From: Nymphaea colorata
Lineage: Eukaryota > Streptophyta > Magnoliopsida > Nymphaeales > Nymphaeaceae
NCBI RefSeq assembly: GCF_008831285.2
Contig: NC_045141.1
Coordinates: 23,834,742-23,898,741, forward strand
DNA: 64,000 nt
Reading direction: 5' to 3'
Each line of letters starts with the position of its first letter. The stretch's first letter is position 1. Under the pieces are notes generated by a model, which saw only the letters and a list, made by a program, of their open reading frames with translations, was not told where the DNA came from and did not search any database. Position numbers and translations under genes: made by a program. This document shows, piece by piece, positions 38,341 to 50,700 of this stretch.

Positions 38341-38679
38341 ACACACACATACACATACATAGCCTGAGACCTTGTTTGTGGTTTGCAGTGGGCACATTTT
38401 CCACACATTCACTTTGGGCTGATGCCTGATCAGAACATGAAAAAGAACAGCCTACGCCAGCAGGTAATGTATGTGCAGATAGTGTGTTTGCATTGATTCA
38501 TTCATGTGTTTGTGAATACAACTGCTTTTCCTGTTCTTTGTGGTGATTCTTGTGCCGAATATTCATGTGGGCAGCTATGTAAAGAAAATTCAAACCTTTT
38601 ATGCTTGCAGGAAGGAGATGACCCGATTATCTCAGATGGATTCTTCAGCAGCGCTAACATGGGTGTCACTCCTTACTAG
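37085..38679 (+). CDS. YABBY transcription factor, FIL/YAB3 clade
   Basis: Seven exons: 37085-37177, 37331-37501, 37598-37727, 37990-38038, 38213-38288, 38389-38463 and 38611-38679, giving 220 residues with all junctions in phase. The N-terminal C2C2 zinc finger is split over exons 1-2 ([13 protein letters not shown], then [12 protein letters not shown]). The YABBY HMG-like domain is split over exons 3-6 ([50 protein letters not shown]). The C-terminus ends in NMGVTPY, which marks the FIL/YAB3 group rather than YAB2, YAB5, CRC or INO. Such proteins are nuclear regulators of lateral-organ polarity and lamina growth. Exon 2 ends in a nine-proline run. Its donor is uncertain: GT at 37502 and GT at 37517 both keep frame, and the second would add VVRHH. 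The linker between the domains is shorter than in Arabidopsis FIL. The ATG at 37085 is followed directly by a second ATG. Confidence 0.95.
38292..38336. repeat. CT microsatellite in YABBY intron 5
   Basis: About 22 CT units begin three bases after the exon 5 donor GT and fill about half of this 100-base intron. A pyrimidine tract at the 5' rather than the 3' end of an intron is unusual; the acceptor TTTGCAG at 38388 is normal. Confidence 0.95.
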
Positions 38680-38861
38680 TCTCTGTCTATCTCTCTCTCC
38701 CCTCTCTACGTGTTGTTTAAATTTGAAGACATGCAGCACCAACCGTGTTTTGAGTTTTGAGTGTTTTATGTGTATCTTATTAGATCTGCCTCCTTAGTCA
38801 ATCCGAAGCTGAAAACTTTTCTCTTTTAAAATATTGGGCTTCGTCTTCTCCTTTCTCTGTT

Positions 38862-38867
38862 AATAAA
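38862..38867 (+). terminator. Polyadenylation signal of the YABBY gene
   Basis: AATAAA lies about 180 bases after the YABBY stop codon in T-rich sequence, a normal 3' UTR length. Confidence 0.5.
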
Positions 38868-41114
38868 TGAGCTCCTTGCTTTAATGTTTGCCTCTTGTGA
38901 TTTGAAATGGTTGACTTTACACAGTAGGTGACAGGGGCTCTCTACTTCTCTGATGCTGTCTCAAAGAGGGAGACCTCTACAGACTTGAGCCCTATCAACC
39001 TACACCTAGCGCATACTAGACATCATAATTATACTCATAAAATAAGTCGAATATTATTCCTCAAAGAACACAAATCTGCATCTCTTTACCATCGTCAACA
39101 TCGCAAGATGCTTCTTTTTCTTCTCCAACAGCATGTTTGCATCAGTCACCGTCTCATCAAGAAGAAAAATCATCACCCCATCGCCACCGTGCTGCTGCTG
39201 TAGTTGTGGCATCCCTCATGGCGTCGGGAGAAGAAGAAGAAATGAAGGCTGAGGAACAGCTTTCTGTGTATACTGTCTCCTGCAACCTGTTTGTCAGGAA
39301 AATAAGTCAGGAAGAAACAAATCCAGCATCGTGTCCAAGCTTTATTGTCATGGTTTGAGGTGTGCCTAAAACTAGCTAGATTGGTTCATGAGGCCAATGT
39401 AGATCTGCCTCCGCTATTGTACCCTTTCCACCTATACTTGCTTTTACCTGTGAAGGTCTGTATAGGTACCTGGAGTGCAGGAGGTAAAACTTGCCACACC
39501 ATACACCATAATAAAGCCCAATAATAAATCGTCCTCTTTTATGGTTCATTTGGCTAGAGTTCAGAGAAGTAGGAAAAATAAGCACCAAAGCAGAAGCTAG
39601 AAAGAAAGAAACTACACAAAAAAGTAATCTCCAGTAGCTTCCACTGACAACAGACCCCTAACCTCAGAAACTACATACAATTAGATTGCCCTATAGCTGG
39701 TTACTGATCCACATGTAGCGTAAAAGCAATATTAATTGGCGGTGTGGGTCTTAGTTGTGGAAAGTGGAAACTATCTCTTCATTCTCGGATAGTTTGAAGC
39801 TGCTTGTCTTCTTCCATTCGTTTACTGTTATTGTTTCACTGAGAAAAGGATAAACATGGAGACGTTGGTTCTTTTTCCATTGTAATTGCCACTTGCTGTT
39901 CTACATATTAAGAGTCAGAAGATAGCCACAAGCAAAAAATTTCTTGATACAAGTAATCTTCATGTTGAAGAGTGTTCTACCATTGTTTAGAACATTGATG
40001 TGATAACAATGGAAGTATGCCCGCTAGAGTTAAATTGTTTACCATGACAGGAGAGATAAAATATCAGACGAACCATACTGCGTAGAGCTGAGCAGGACCT
40101 TATATAAAATATGACGCTAGATGTTCTGATCCAATAGAACGTTTTAGATGTTCATGATTGTAAGAAGCTCAAGAGCTTCTTGGTGCTAGAATTCGGTTTG
40201 CCTGGTCTTTCAAGGGGGCGAATGGCATACTATACTTAATAAGCAATTTCATCTGATGTTATGCCTGTATATATACTCAAAAAAATGAGAAGGGACGAGG
40301 AAGATGGCCATAATAATCGTCTGAGAGTGCTCAGTAACAAAGACAGTGTTGCATACGTTTTAAAAGAAATCTCACATATGCCTATATACATTCAAAGAAA
40401 AGAGAAGACATTAGTAAGAAACATGGCATGCCTTTCTCATGAATGCTCATGATCGTGTCAAGAGTGCTTAGTAACATAAAGAATATCTACATTTATACAC
40501 ACACATACGTCATGTACACACGATGGTGCTTGAGCCTCTGATGTTTGATGAATGGTTTATGACTAATTTCACCATGATTGTTTGTCCTGTATAGCTAGGT
40601 CTGTATTTGCTATCTCGTGCATGTTGACGAAATGAGGTCTAACATGTTAAGATCTATGTCACATGAATACTCCTGAAGGGGCATCGTATCCGTGTTGATA
40701 CAGCTAGACACGGGTGCGGATAGAGGACAGGGCTTCAACACCGCGTATTCATTATTTATCTTATTTTGATACTTTTTTTTATTTAGTTATCTATATTTAT
40801 AATGTGGTAGCAAATGCTTTTGTTTTTGGCTTTTCTTTCGTTGGGTAATGAAGACTTGACAGATTAATGGTAATCAGCATATGGTCTGAATCGTGTTATT
40901 CTCGACTCCGTTAAATCCAACCTGATCAGAATTCTAATGTATTAGTTGTTCGCATGCATCCCTGATCCTTGTGGCCAAGCGAATGAGCAAAAACGGATCG
41001 TCTCAATCTGCTTGACCAAGTTCACCAGTTGCAAGTAATACATAGCTCGAGTGAGGTCCGTGCGTGGATTGAGACCAGTGCTTTGTCGAAGAAGACACCC
41101 GCTGAGTCGGGGCT

Positions 41115-41118
<4 letters not shown>

Positions 41119-41159
<41 letters not shown>
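41119..41159. repeat. AT dinucleotide microsatellite
   Basis: About 20 AT units, prone to length change and to assembly error. Confidence 0.95.
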
Positions 41160-41164
<5 letters not shown>

Positions 41165-41740
41165 AGCGAGAGAACGGTCACTAACCCCAGTGAATTTGTA
41201 TTTTGCTAGTTAGTTTGAACCATCAGTACAACTAAATTTCATTTGGTTTTCTCCCAGTGAACAAGTAGGAAGTTTTGGTGTATGGAACAAGGACATATAT
41301 GTCATTTTGTACTTCTTATGTTTTGAAGATGGCCGCCGCTTGTGTGTGTCTATTCTGTGTGTGTTCATCTGAGAGAGAGAATACAAGAGATCTGTGCGAC
41401 CGTGGACGTAGGAGATTATTGCTCCGAACCACGTAAATCGTTGTCTTCTTACTTGTTGCTTCTAACCCCATCTTGAGAGTGCGAGATGAGAGTTTATTGT
41501 GTTTTGTTCCTAACCGGAAGTTCGCCCCAGGGCCATTACTTAGCAAGAACAGGCGGACTTGGGGTGCTTTAAAAGTATGTCGTCAAAACCCAGTTACGCT
41601 TCATGTATTACTGTAAAGGAAGGAGGTGCAGCGATCTCACCGCCTCCTACCACCGTAGCTCGAAAACTTAGGGACAAGGAAAGTTTCGAATAGGTGAGAT
41701 AACTCTCTCGCTCACCCGAAAGAATATGTAGGAAACTATG

Positions 41741-42081
41741 TCCTCTGATACCAAACATAAGAAATTTGGACCTATATATGTGTAATGCAAGATACAAATC
41801 CAAAATAGTACTGGAGAGTGTCACTTAAACTTGAAATAAAAGAGGCCAAGCGACAATGGAGTGAACTAGTCTAGTCCACAAAGAGAACGAACGAAGATAT
41901 CAACAGTTGAATAATAAACACTTTTGTTAATCCAAATAACTCTTACAACACATACGCTTATAAAGGACACACAAAAATCCACAAAGGACTCAACTCGCTA
42001 GTGAGCGGCCTCGCTCGCCCCAAGAAGACACACCAAGTGAGCAACACCCCACGCTTCACTCGAAACATTCCCTCTTTATAG
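41741..42081 (-). mobile_element. Copia-like LTR and primer-binding-site remnant
   Basis: Read on the minus strand, the block runs from a TATA motif (CTATAAAGAG, about 42071-42080) through sequence typical of an LTR R/U5 end (TTGTAAGAGTTATTTGGATT, then AAAAGTGTTTATTATTCAAC) to TTTGGTATCAGAGG, which matches the initiator-Met tRNA primer site used by many plant Copia elements (41741-41753 is the site itself). No clear CA end precedes the site and I see no gag or pol frame beyond it, so this is a decayed fragment. Its outer limit is uncertain. Confidence 0.45.
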
Positions 42082-43684
42082 TGCTGGGTAGGTCGGTGTG
42101 ATGAGGAAATTTCCTCCCGCTTCCTTACTATTTTATTTACAATATTTATTTCATTTTACGATCCACTGATTTACAGCAAGAGGCTTAATGCTTTTTGAGT
42201 CGATTGTTTACAGAATGATATGATAAGACAGGATGAGGGAGGCCAACCGATCGATGGCAAAATTTTTATAATTATATTGCATCTGGTTTCGTACAGATTG
42301 ATATGTTAATCAAATATAAAAGTTTATTATTAGTTTTTTAATGACAGATAGAATTCACAAAATAATGTGCATGGGCCGAGTAGAATTTGTTTATGAGAGA
42401 GATTGAATTATAGTTTCAAAATTTTAACATGACCAAAAATATAATTATTGAAACTTTTAAAATTTTACATGTAAATTCAAAAAAAATATTAACTTTTACC
42501 GATAAGGCAAAAGTAAAAATTTAAAATTTTTATTTTATTTCTTTGCATTAAGAAAATGTTACGTTTAAGATAAAAAGGAAAAAAGAAGGTCTAATTTTAA
42601 ATTCACGGTTCTCAAATCCTAACGAGCTCACTTTTGCACACAGCTTTATGCACTTTGAATCGAACCTGAATAAAATGAACACCGTATGAACATTACCCAC
42701 TTTGTTAAGAAAACGGTGTCACCTGAATAAAACTAAAACTCGGCGTAAATAAATCTGAGAGGACTAACGTACAGTTTGTGGAATGAACATTGCCCTGTTG
42801 TGCTTGACATATAAACTGCTTCCGATTGAAATGAACACAAAAAGAACTGTTGCATGAAAAATTTTCACCTGAACGTGAGTTGTTATTTCCAGAGATTGGC
42901 GAAATAATTAAGTTTTTCTAGCATGAAAAATTGTAACAATCTAAAATTACTAAATTTTATATGTTATGAAAATCTTCTTTGCGCCAGCATTTTATTTCAT
43001 GGCCTAACTCAGCAGAAACGTGAGAACTATGAACTCATAGGTTCGGCTCTCTTCCTTGGCTTGACTAGAGCGACCAAAGTTAACACCATGTTTGGATGAA
43101 AGAAATGATACTTGAAGATGAAATGAAAGGAAAAAGAAAAGAACAGGTTAATGTTTAAGGGAAAAAATGAAATAAAGGAAAAAATGAAGGCATTAGTCCG
43201 CGCAAATTGTCATTTTTACACTTCCTTCTCAATCTTCTATATAAGGACAAAGCTTCCAATCGATTATAAAAATAAAATAAGCTTGTGATTTTCAAGGCAC
43301 AATTTTAAAGGTAAATTTTAACGAAAAACAAGAAAATTGTAATTCATTGGGATACCAGCAAAACAAAACAAATTTTAATATTTGTCCTACTTTTTCTACA
43401 GTCTTAAAATTTGCATGTAAAATTTTGGTTCTGCATTCCAATTTGATTTTGAAGGGTCGATTAATATACGTGGTAATATCTGTATCGATCCAAATCCAAT
43501 CTGTTAGCATCTCCAACTGCGCCGGTCGACCATTATTTGGGCTAATTTAGAAATTGTTGAAATTATTAGATTATTAAACGCATTATGGTTTTGAACATAT
43601 ATTAAGTTTTTTGGTTTTTTTTGTATTTTAAACTAAGATTGTTAAATTCAAATGAAAAATCAAGAATCAAACGATGGCAGAGAA

Positions 43685-43999
43685 TAAACCGGGGCATCGG
43701 ACCGGTCCGACAACTAAAACCCGAGCTTGAGCCCAGTCTAATTAAATTAATATATAAATATATATTAATTATAAAATAATATATAAAGATAACTAATTAT
43801 AAAAAATATTATAATTATATATATATATATATATATTAATAAAATAAATATTAAAAAATTTATTAGGTCCATCCAGGCTTATCGGGCCCATCCAAGCCGG
43901 CCCGATAAATTATCGGCCGACCCGATGCCCTTTTATTCGGGCCCGAGTCGAGCCGGGTACCGTGTACCCGCCGGCGGCCCGGCTCGATGCCTATGCTTA
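43685..43999. mobile_element. hAT-like MITE, copy 1
   Basis: A 315-bp block with GC-rich ends and a very AT-rich centre. Its left end TAAACCGGGGCATCGGACCG and the reverse complement of its right end TAAGCATAGGCATCGAGCCG form imperfect terminal inverted repeats. The flanks GCAGAGAA and GCAAAAAA match at 6 of 8 positions, as expected for an old 8-bp target duplication, the hAT length. It contains no coding capacity. It resembles the block at 63699-63969. Confidence 0.6.
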
Positions 44000-44684
44000 G
44001 CAAAAAAGAGATTTCTTTTAAATAAAAGATTCTTATAATCAGTTGAATATGAAGTAATCAGTCTTTAATTTCAATGGGGTGGCTACGGTACAGAACATAT
44101 TGCTTCCTTTTTAGTTCAACCTACTTGACGATATTATAATGGCAAAGCCAAAGATTAATTTTATCTAAGCGGAAAAATTTCCGATCAAATTATTTTAAAG
44201 CAAAAAAAGAAGTTATAATTTTTTTGGTAAGTTTCAAAATAACTTTAACGTAAGAATTGTAATTTTTAGAGTTACCAACAAATAAGTTAAACTAAATTCA
44301 CTTTTTATACGAATATCGAGTGTAAAATAACGTCTATCAGTATTTCAGTTTCATAAAATCTAAGCAGTATTAAAGGCTCGCCATAATTTTTTCTAGTCTT
44401 AGTATTTTGTTACATTTTTTGTCTTTTAAAGTATATTTATTAGTACATTCCAAAAGTTTCTTAACAATTGAAATACCATAAGATTTATCCCTTTCAAGTG
44501 ATTTATCCCTTTAAGGTGAGATCGAGAAAAAACGTTTTCTACTTTTTCGCAGATAAAAAAGTAGTAATTTCATATTAATGATAACAATATAGGAAATCCA
44601 CCACATGTTGCGTTTCAACTTTTAAAGACATTAACTGACAACATATACATAAAGTAAATATAGGTTTTCTAAAGTCGACGCACG

Positions 44685-44720
44685 CACACACACACACACA
44701 CACACCTATATATATATATA
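44685..44720. repeat. Compound CA and TA microsatellite
   Basis: A CA run (about ten units) is followed within a few bases by TATATATATATA. It is simple sequence in an AT-rich setting. Confidence 0.85.
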
Positions 44721-47700
44721 CGTTGAATAAATTAGATCGGTTGGAGCAATCGAATTAGCAGTTGAAGCAATAGAACCAGCATTGGAGCTTCCATTAACAA
44801 TCATATCTTAAAAACAACGATAGTTCCGACGTCACATGCATCTTAGAAGCACCCCATTTTCGATGGGATCTTCAAGTTGATGACTGGGGAACTCTTGTGT
44901 TAGCTTTTGATGACGAGCCAAAACTTCAACCATCATCTTATAAGGCCCAAGCGCACCATGAGAAAAGCTTAGGAAACACAGTAGCAGTGCTGAGATTCGA
45001 TCAAAGGTCTTCAACTTGGCAGTCTACACATTCTGTCACTGAGCACCATTGAACCATGTGGAGTTCCAACATATGGTTTATGTGGTGGCCTCCAATCTTT
45101 GCAATATACTGGGAACAGTGACGTTGGCAGCAATCAGGCAATTGAGACATTCAAATCATGCAATTTCTTTTCTTTCTGTAATGGAAGTTTTCCCAACTCT
45201 AGCAGGCAATGTGGGGTTCTTTAAGCCTGTAATAGCGAGTGGGATTATTCTGTATACAACAAACCGAAGCAATCAAATTACCTCTTTATTGCCTCCCACT
45301 AAAACTTCACTTTTGATTGACAGCTAGAAGTTGCACTCTCGTATGCATCCTAAAGGGGAGGCCTCCCTTGCAAAGTTCCTCATAATTTGTTGAAACTTTG
45401 CACCAAACTTCAATTATTCTAGTGCAATTATTTCTATTAGTCTCGTTTGACAAGATATGCTGGGTAGAAGAAATTTCAAGTTTCATCTTCTTGTCTTTCC
45501 AACCAGCATGAGTGGATATGATTTTGATAAGCTCAAGCAAATGGCAGCAATCTCAATCAACTAACAAAGCACTGGGACATGATTCTGATAAGCATAAACG
45601 GGATACATGGGATTATTTTTTCTTAATGCTTCACCAAAAGGAAAGAAGATATGTTAACCAGTTCATAATTGGTTGTTAGAAGGCGAACTTTTTGGCACTT
45701 TGAAGCTCAGCAGCCTATACTTACATGCACCTTTGTGAACAGTAATTTCTCGAGCAAGTAAAGGACTACCTAGCTTTGCATTAAATTCAAAGAGAAGTCA
45801 ATCATCCATTCGTTGCCAAGCATTAAAAGCTGTTCGTGCTCGGACGCTTGCGTTAAATTATCTCGGTAGGCATGACTCACAGTTCCTTTTAGTCAAAAAG
45901 GAGGGTGACTTTTATTATGTGCAACAAGTTCAACGTCTGAACTGTGCTGGTACTTGAACAGAGACGCTCAAAAGGAAAAGCCAAAACTACTATCTGCTTT
46001 TCAATTTGAAGGAATGATCGATCACGCTTTTTTTGTCATTTCTGCGCAATTAAGCTTTTGGCTTTTTTTGATCCCACCAAACTTGCAGGGCTTAGTGGAG
46101 CTTTTTTTTTTAACTCAATGTTCTGTTTTGACTGTCAAGAATATTGTGAGCGAGTTAGGTGACATGAATGTTGTGCGAATATTGGTTCTTTGAAGCGCAA
46201 TACTTCATAAATACATAAACTCGTATCACCGATCCTAATTTTTGAGTCATTTTCATAGAACACTATATTGTAACGAACACCGAATTCCTGCTACCAAAAT
46301 CCCCCTCGTAAAGTCAGTCAAGCTGCCTAAAGGGTCTGCCATTTAGAAAGCAAATGCCCGAATGGGTCTCTCTCTCCCTGTCTCTAACATGAAGCTCAAA
46401 GTGTTTACATGTCTTTCATACATGCATGGGTAACAGTTGCGAGGTTTCTGCCATGGATCAGATGTTCAAGTCACGCTCTGGTTTTGCTTTACACCGTGAC
46501 CATTCATTTACTTGTCAGGATATCAACATCGATAAGCCGACAAAGGTTAATGTTGGGGGACTCTGTCACTCACACATGAAGTGACTTGGTCTCAATTCTG
46601 TTTGCAAATGTTGATGGATGTGGAAACCCACCAGCCACACAACCCCTACTATGGTCCAACAAATTCTGCAGCTAGCACCTTCGAAGAAACTCGCTGCACC
46701 AAGGGTCGCTTGCATTCTTCTTTCGACCTCCGGTAATATATCGGCGTCTCCTGGAAGATCCGTAGACTTTCTTCAAATTTTGATTTTAATATATATGCTC
46801 GTATCGTATCAGAGTTTTAAACGGATTTCTCGTTTTGAAATATATATAAAAAGAAAATGACAGAAAAATTAAAGCGAAGTTGACGTGCTCACGAGGTCGA
46901 ATCCTTTGCTAAATGATTGGAGGTTTCTTTGCCGACAGAAGTTAGCAAATGGCAGAAACTCATTTCACTGCACATCAAGCGACAGGAAATCGGCATCTGA
47001 TTCGAGAGGGCTTGGTGGTATTAAGAAAGGTTCGGGTGGGGGGTTCTCTTTTTTAATATATATATAAAAAAAAAAAAAAGTATCTGCAGCCGTCAAAAAG
47101 GAAAAAAGACTAAAAGAGAGGAAGTTAGGGCATTTTGCACGTAGGATATCTCGGTGAATAATTTTCCTTGTTAGTTTGGAAAACGTTTCCTGTGTTTAAA
47201 CATGTTATACACATTACTTTCGTAAAGTACAAATGAAGATCTCGTTTCTATATGCAGATATATAATTCATAGTCAGGGGTGGGCCCCTAGGCCATGATCC
47301 CATCATCTCAACTAATTAAAAAAAAAAATTACATTAAAAAAATTTAAAAATTTTAGTTGTCCAATATAGGCTTTACTTCAAACTTTACTTAGATCCTAGA
47401 TTATACTGTTTAGCATGCCTCTGAAAAAAAAAAAAATCGTGGCTCCACCTTTGATCATAGTACGTGTACACTAAGTTTAGGGACGGGCCTAAACTCGGAC
47501 TGGGTCACGGCCAACGTAGTCATGAGCCCAACCGAAAAAGGAGTGTGCGGTGGGCTAGCTAGGCTGTGCTTCACAACTAGGTGAACCCAATGGGTGGGTT
47601 TCTATTTGGTCTTAAATAAGGGGATTCGGTGCCAGTTACTACAGGAATTTTCTTGATCTACTGTTCTCACAACAGGCGGAACAAGTGACGGCCTGCTCTC

Positions 47701-50700
47701 TCAAACAAGAAGCATAACTCGAGATGCAGGAGACGTAGTTTCTCGTGTTACTTCGTTCGTCCATTTCTACTATGTGCAGACGGCAAGTTCTCCACTTTTT
47801 GCGTTCGATTTTTGAGTCAATTTTGATGGTCCATGAGAGGCAAGTTCCCCACACTTCCTGCCACCTATAAGGTCCGGGACGGTGGTGGTTTGGGTCTTAA
47901 GTGCTTGCCCACAAGAATTTGGACCTGTTTAATGGGGTCTGGTGAAGGAAATAAATAGGATGTTGTTACTAATTCGATCGGGTTTCATGTGCAGTATAGA
48001 TTAGAAGCCAGATCTGAATATAAAAATTCAACTATGATTTCATATTTTTACCGGTTTACTTCCAAATGTTGGATGTTGATCAGCTAGCCAGATATCAACT
48101 CCTTAACATGGGTTGGTGAGAGATCACAAAAGGGGACAAGCGAACACAACAAACAGGTGTCAAAGAGTCTGCGTCATACTTATTACGATATATATGCGGA
48201 AGTAGAAAGAGGGAAATATGACGAGTGCCAAAGTTCGAATCTCATCCCTGCCATTTCGTCACCTGAGCTTTTTCATGGCCTTGTCCTTTTTAAGGCTTGA
48301 TGTTCAAAATTTACCCCATAACTTTGAAAATATACTTACCCCACTGAAGTTTAACATTATTTACTGTAAAACTTATGGCCACATGCATGTTTTTCTGATT
48401 GCTTACTCCTAAGTGCCATCGCTTCACCAAAACCATACTTATTTAACCATTTGCTTTTCAAATTGCCCGAGTACTCTGCGTCACATCATGGACAGCCCCC
48501 TCCATAAAGAAGGTTTTGCGTAGAAGACGAAGCAAATTAAACTTAGACTTCCTCACCTATCTACCATGAGATCTAGAATGAGGAGTCTATTCAAGTGCAG
48601 CTTATCATATCGAAAACAAGACACACAGGAAAAGGAGAACACGTAGGGACTCCATGGATATCCAATATCACATCTCTGAATAGTCTCTTATCGACAGATG
48701 AGACTAGAAACTACAGAACGAGCTTGCAAGAGAATGCTCATCTAATAGAGATCTACAAGGAGCAAGAAAAATATCTGGAAAACTACCATTAATAAAATCG
48801 CCTGCAAGCCTTATCCCCTCACCCCACCATGGTTTAATTTCTAGACGAATTCCTGCATATTTGGCCTGGATAATATTAATCAAGTTGTTGCAAGATACCA
48901 GCTAAAACGACCTCAGTAACCATGCAAAAGGATGGTGTTGATCCTATGGGGATGGCAGATGGAATTTTCCGGTCGTGGAATCTGATTTGGTGTGGGGAAA
49001 AGAGTTGGAATGAAAAGGAAAAGAGCAGAAGACATCTGGAGACCATGATATGTAATATACTCTGGAAAAGCTGCACCATCGTATACATGTTGTTGCAACT
49101 TTTGTAAAGAGAATAATCATGGCCCTGTTGAATCACAGGAGCATCCAACATGAACAAATAATTCATGATAATTGAGGTTGGTTTGACTGTGGGCTCGGTT
49201 CCACGAAGCCCGAGAAGCACGACTATCTGCCGGTGGCTTGACCAGCGTTTATTTGCAGTAAGATTTTTTAGATCGTAAACTGTATGCCTTGACTTGCTAG
49301 CTTCACTTGCTAGTAATAAACTAGTTCAACTTAGGTTGGGAAAGATTGTGCTACTATCCAGTCAAGTTTGCTTAATCTGGACCGGAGCTCGAATCTGTGA
49401 GAAATCAGAGTAAGCTTGGTTCGATCGAGAACGCTCTTTGCTCAAATGGTTTGGTCCATTCACCAGCATTGCCTCCAACCGTGCACGATAGCTTCTGGGA
49501 GGAGAAACATAACCTTTAAAACCTCATCACACAACAACAACAACAACAACTTTTTATACGGTTTCGATGCAGGCCTAAACTCAAAAGTAGAGGCAAGAGA
49601 ACTAAGAAGCCTTCATGGAACTCCTTATAGAATAAATTATCCGGTTGATTTCAAAGTGACCCAATGCTTGATCGGCCATGCCTCCAACAGTCATGTTCAA
49701 GGCAATCTCAAGCTTTGGCTCTAAGCCTTCTTTTGTCATATTTGCTCTAAACTGGCGCGCGGTTGTATCTAGATCTGACTTGTGTCATATCCGATCGGCT
49801 CCAGGCTTGATGATAAAGAAATGTCCAATTAAATTAAATTGACGTGGGAGCCAGACAAATGGGGTCCAATCTGCACATGGAAGTGCATGTGTTCGACCAG
49901 CGAAACTCCATATATTCCCCGAAGTTGACACGATAACCAATTAAGATCCACAAAATTTCCATTACAAAACTTGTATGAATAAAATCACCATTAAATCTAA
50001 TTTGACGTGTAAGCAGATACAGGGTAGGCGCGTGGAGTCGGGTCAGCAGAGTGATAGCGAATCAGTTGGTCGACGGGAACAAAAAAATATGAAGCTTCAA
50101 AACCAGTCAGTCTAATGGATTTGTTATAGGTCTAGACTCGAGTGTGAGATTCAGAAGTACTGCTGGTTATAACTAAAGGATCTTGAAATTTCGAAATCCC
50201 CATTTCAAATGGGAGGAGATGGGAGTCCCAAACACCCAATTCCCTGGACCTGAATTACAGAGGAGAATATTGGAGTCTCCACTACAGCAACACGACAAGC
50301 CCACCCAACATGTCCGGAACGAAAGTCGGCCCCACTGCCAGTAGCTTGCAGGAGAGAAGGCTTCAATGGCCTTCCTGGCCCACTCACCTTTACTTTGTGG
50401 CTTTGTGCACCACAAAGTTAGAAAGAGGGAGGGAGAGAGATTAGTAAAAGCAGGATGCTGTATTCACTTGGGCGCCCATCTGAGTACTCCATCGATGCTC
50501 TTGATTGAACTCTCTATGGTCGAGAAGTGAGGATTGCGGATCTCTTCATCCTTTATCCTAATTCCTTGAGCTCGAGCTTATTGGAACTTGAGTGCTGGTG
50601 CAGTATTGTTCCCGTCAATTCAGGCCACAAAAATATTCATCGTAATCCGTTGAGTTAGAAATATTGATGTTCAAGCCACAGACATCTGATCTAAAATCCT

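Noticed and set aside
49416..49724. Frame with an Asn run
   Set aside because: The Asn run comes from a CAA/AAC repeat and nothing else supports coding.
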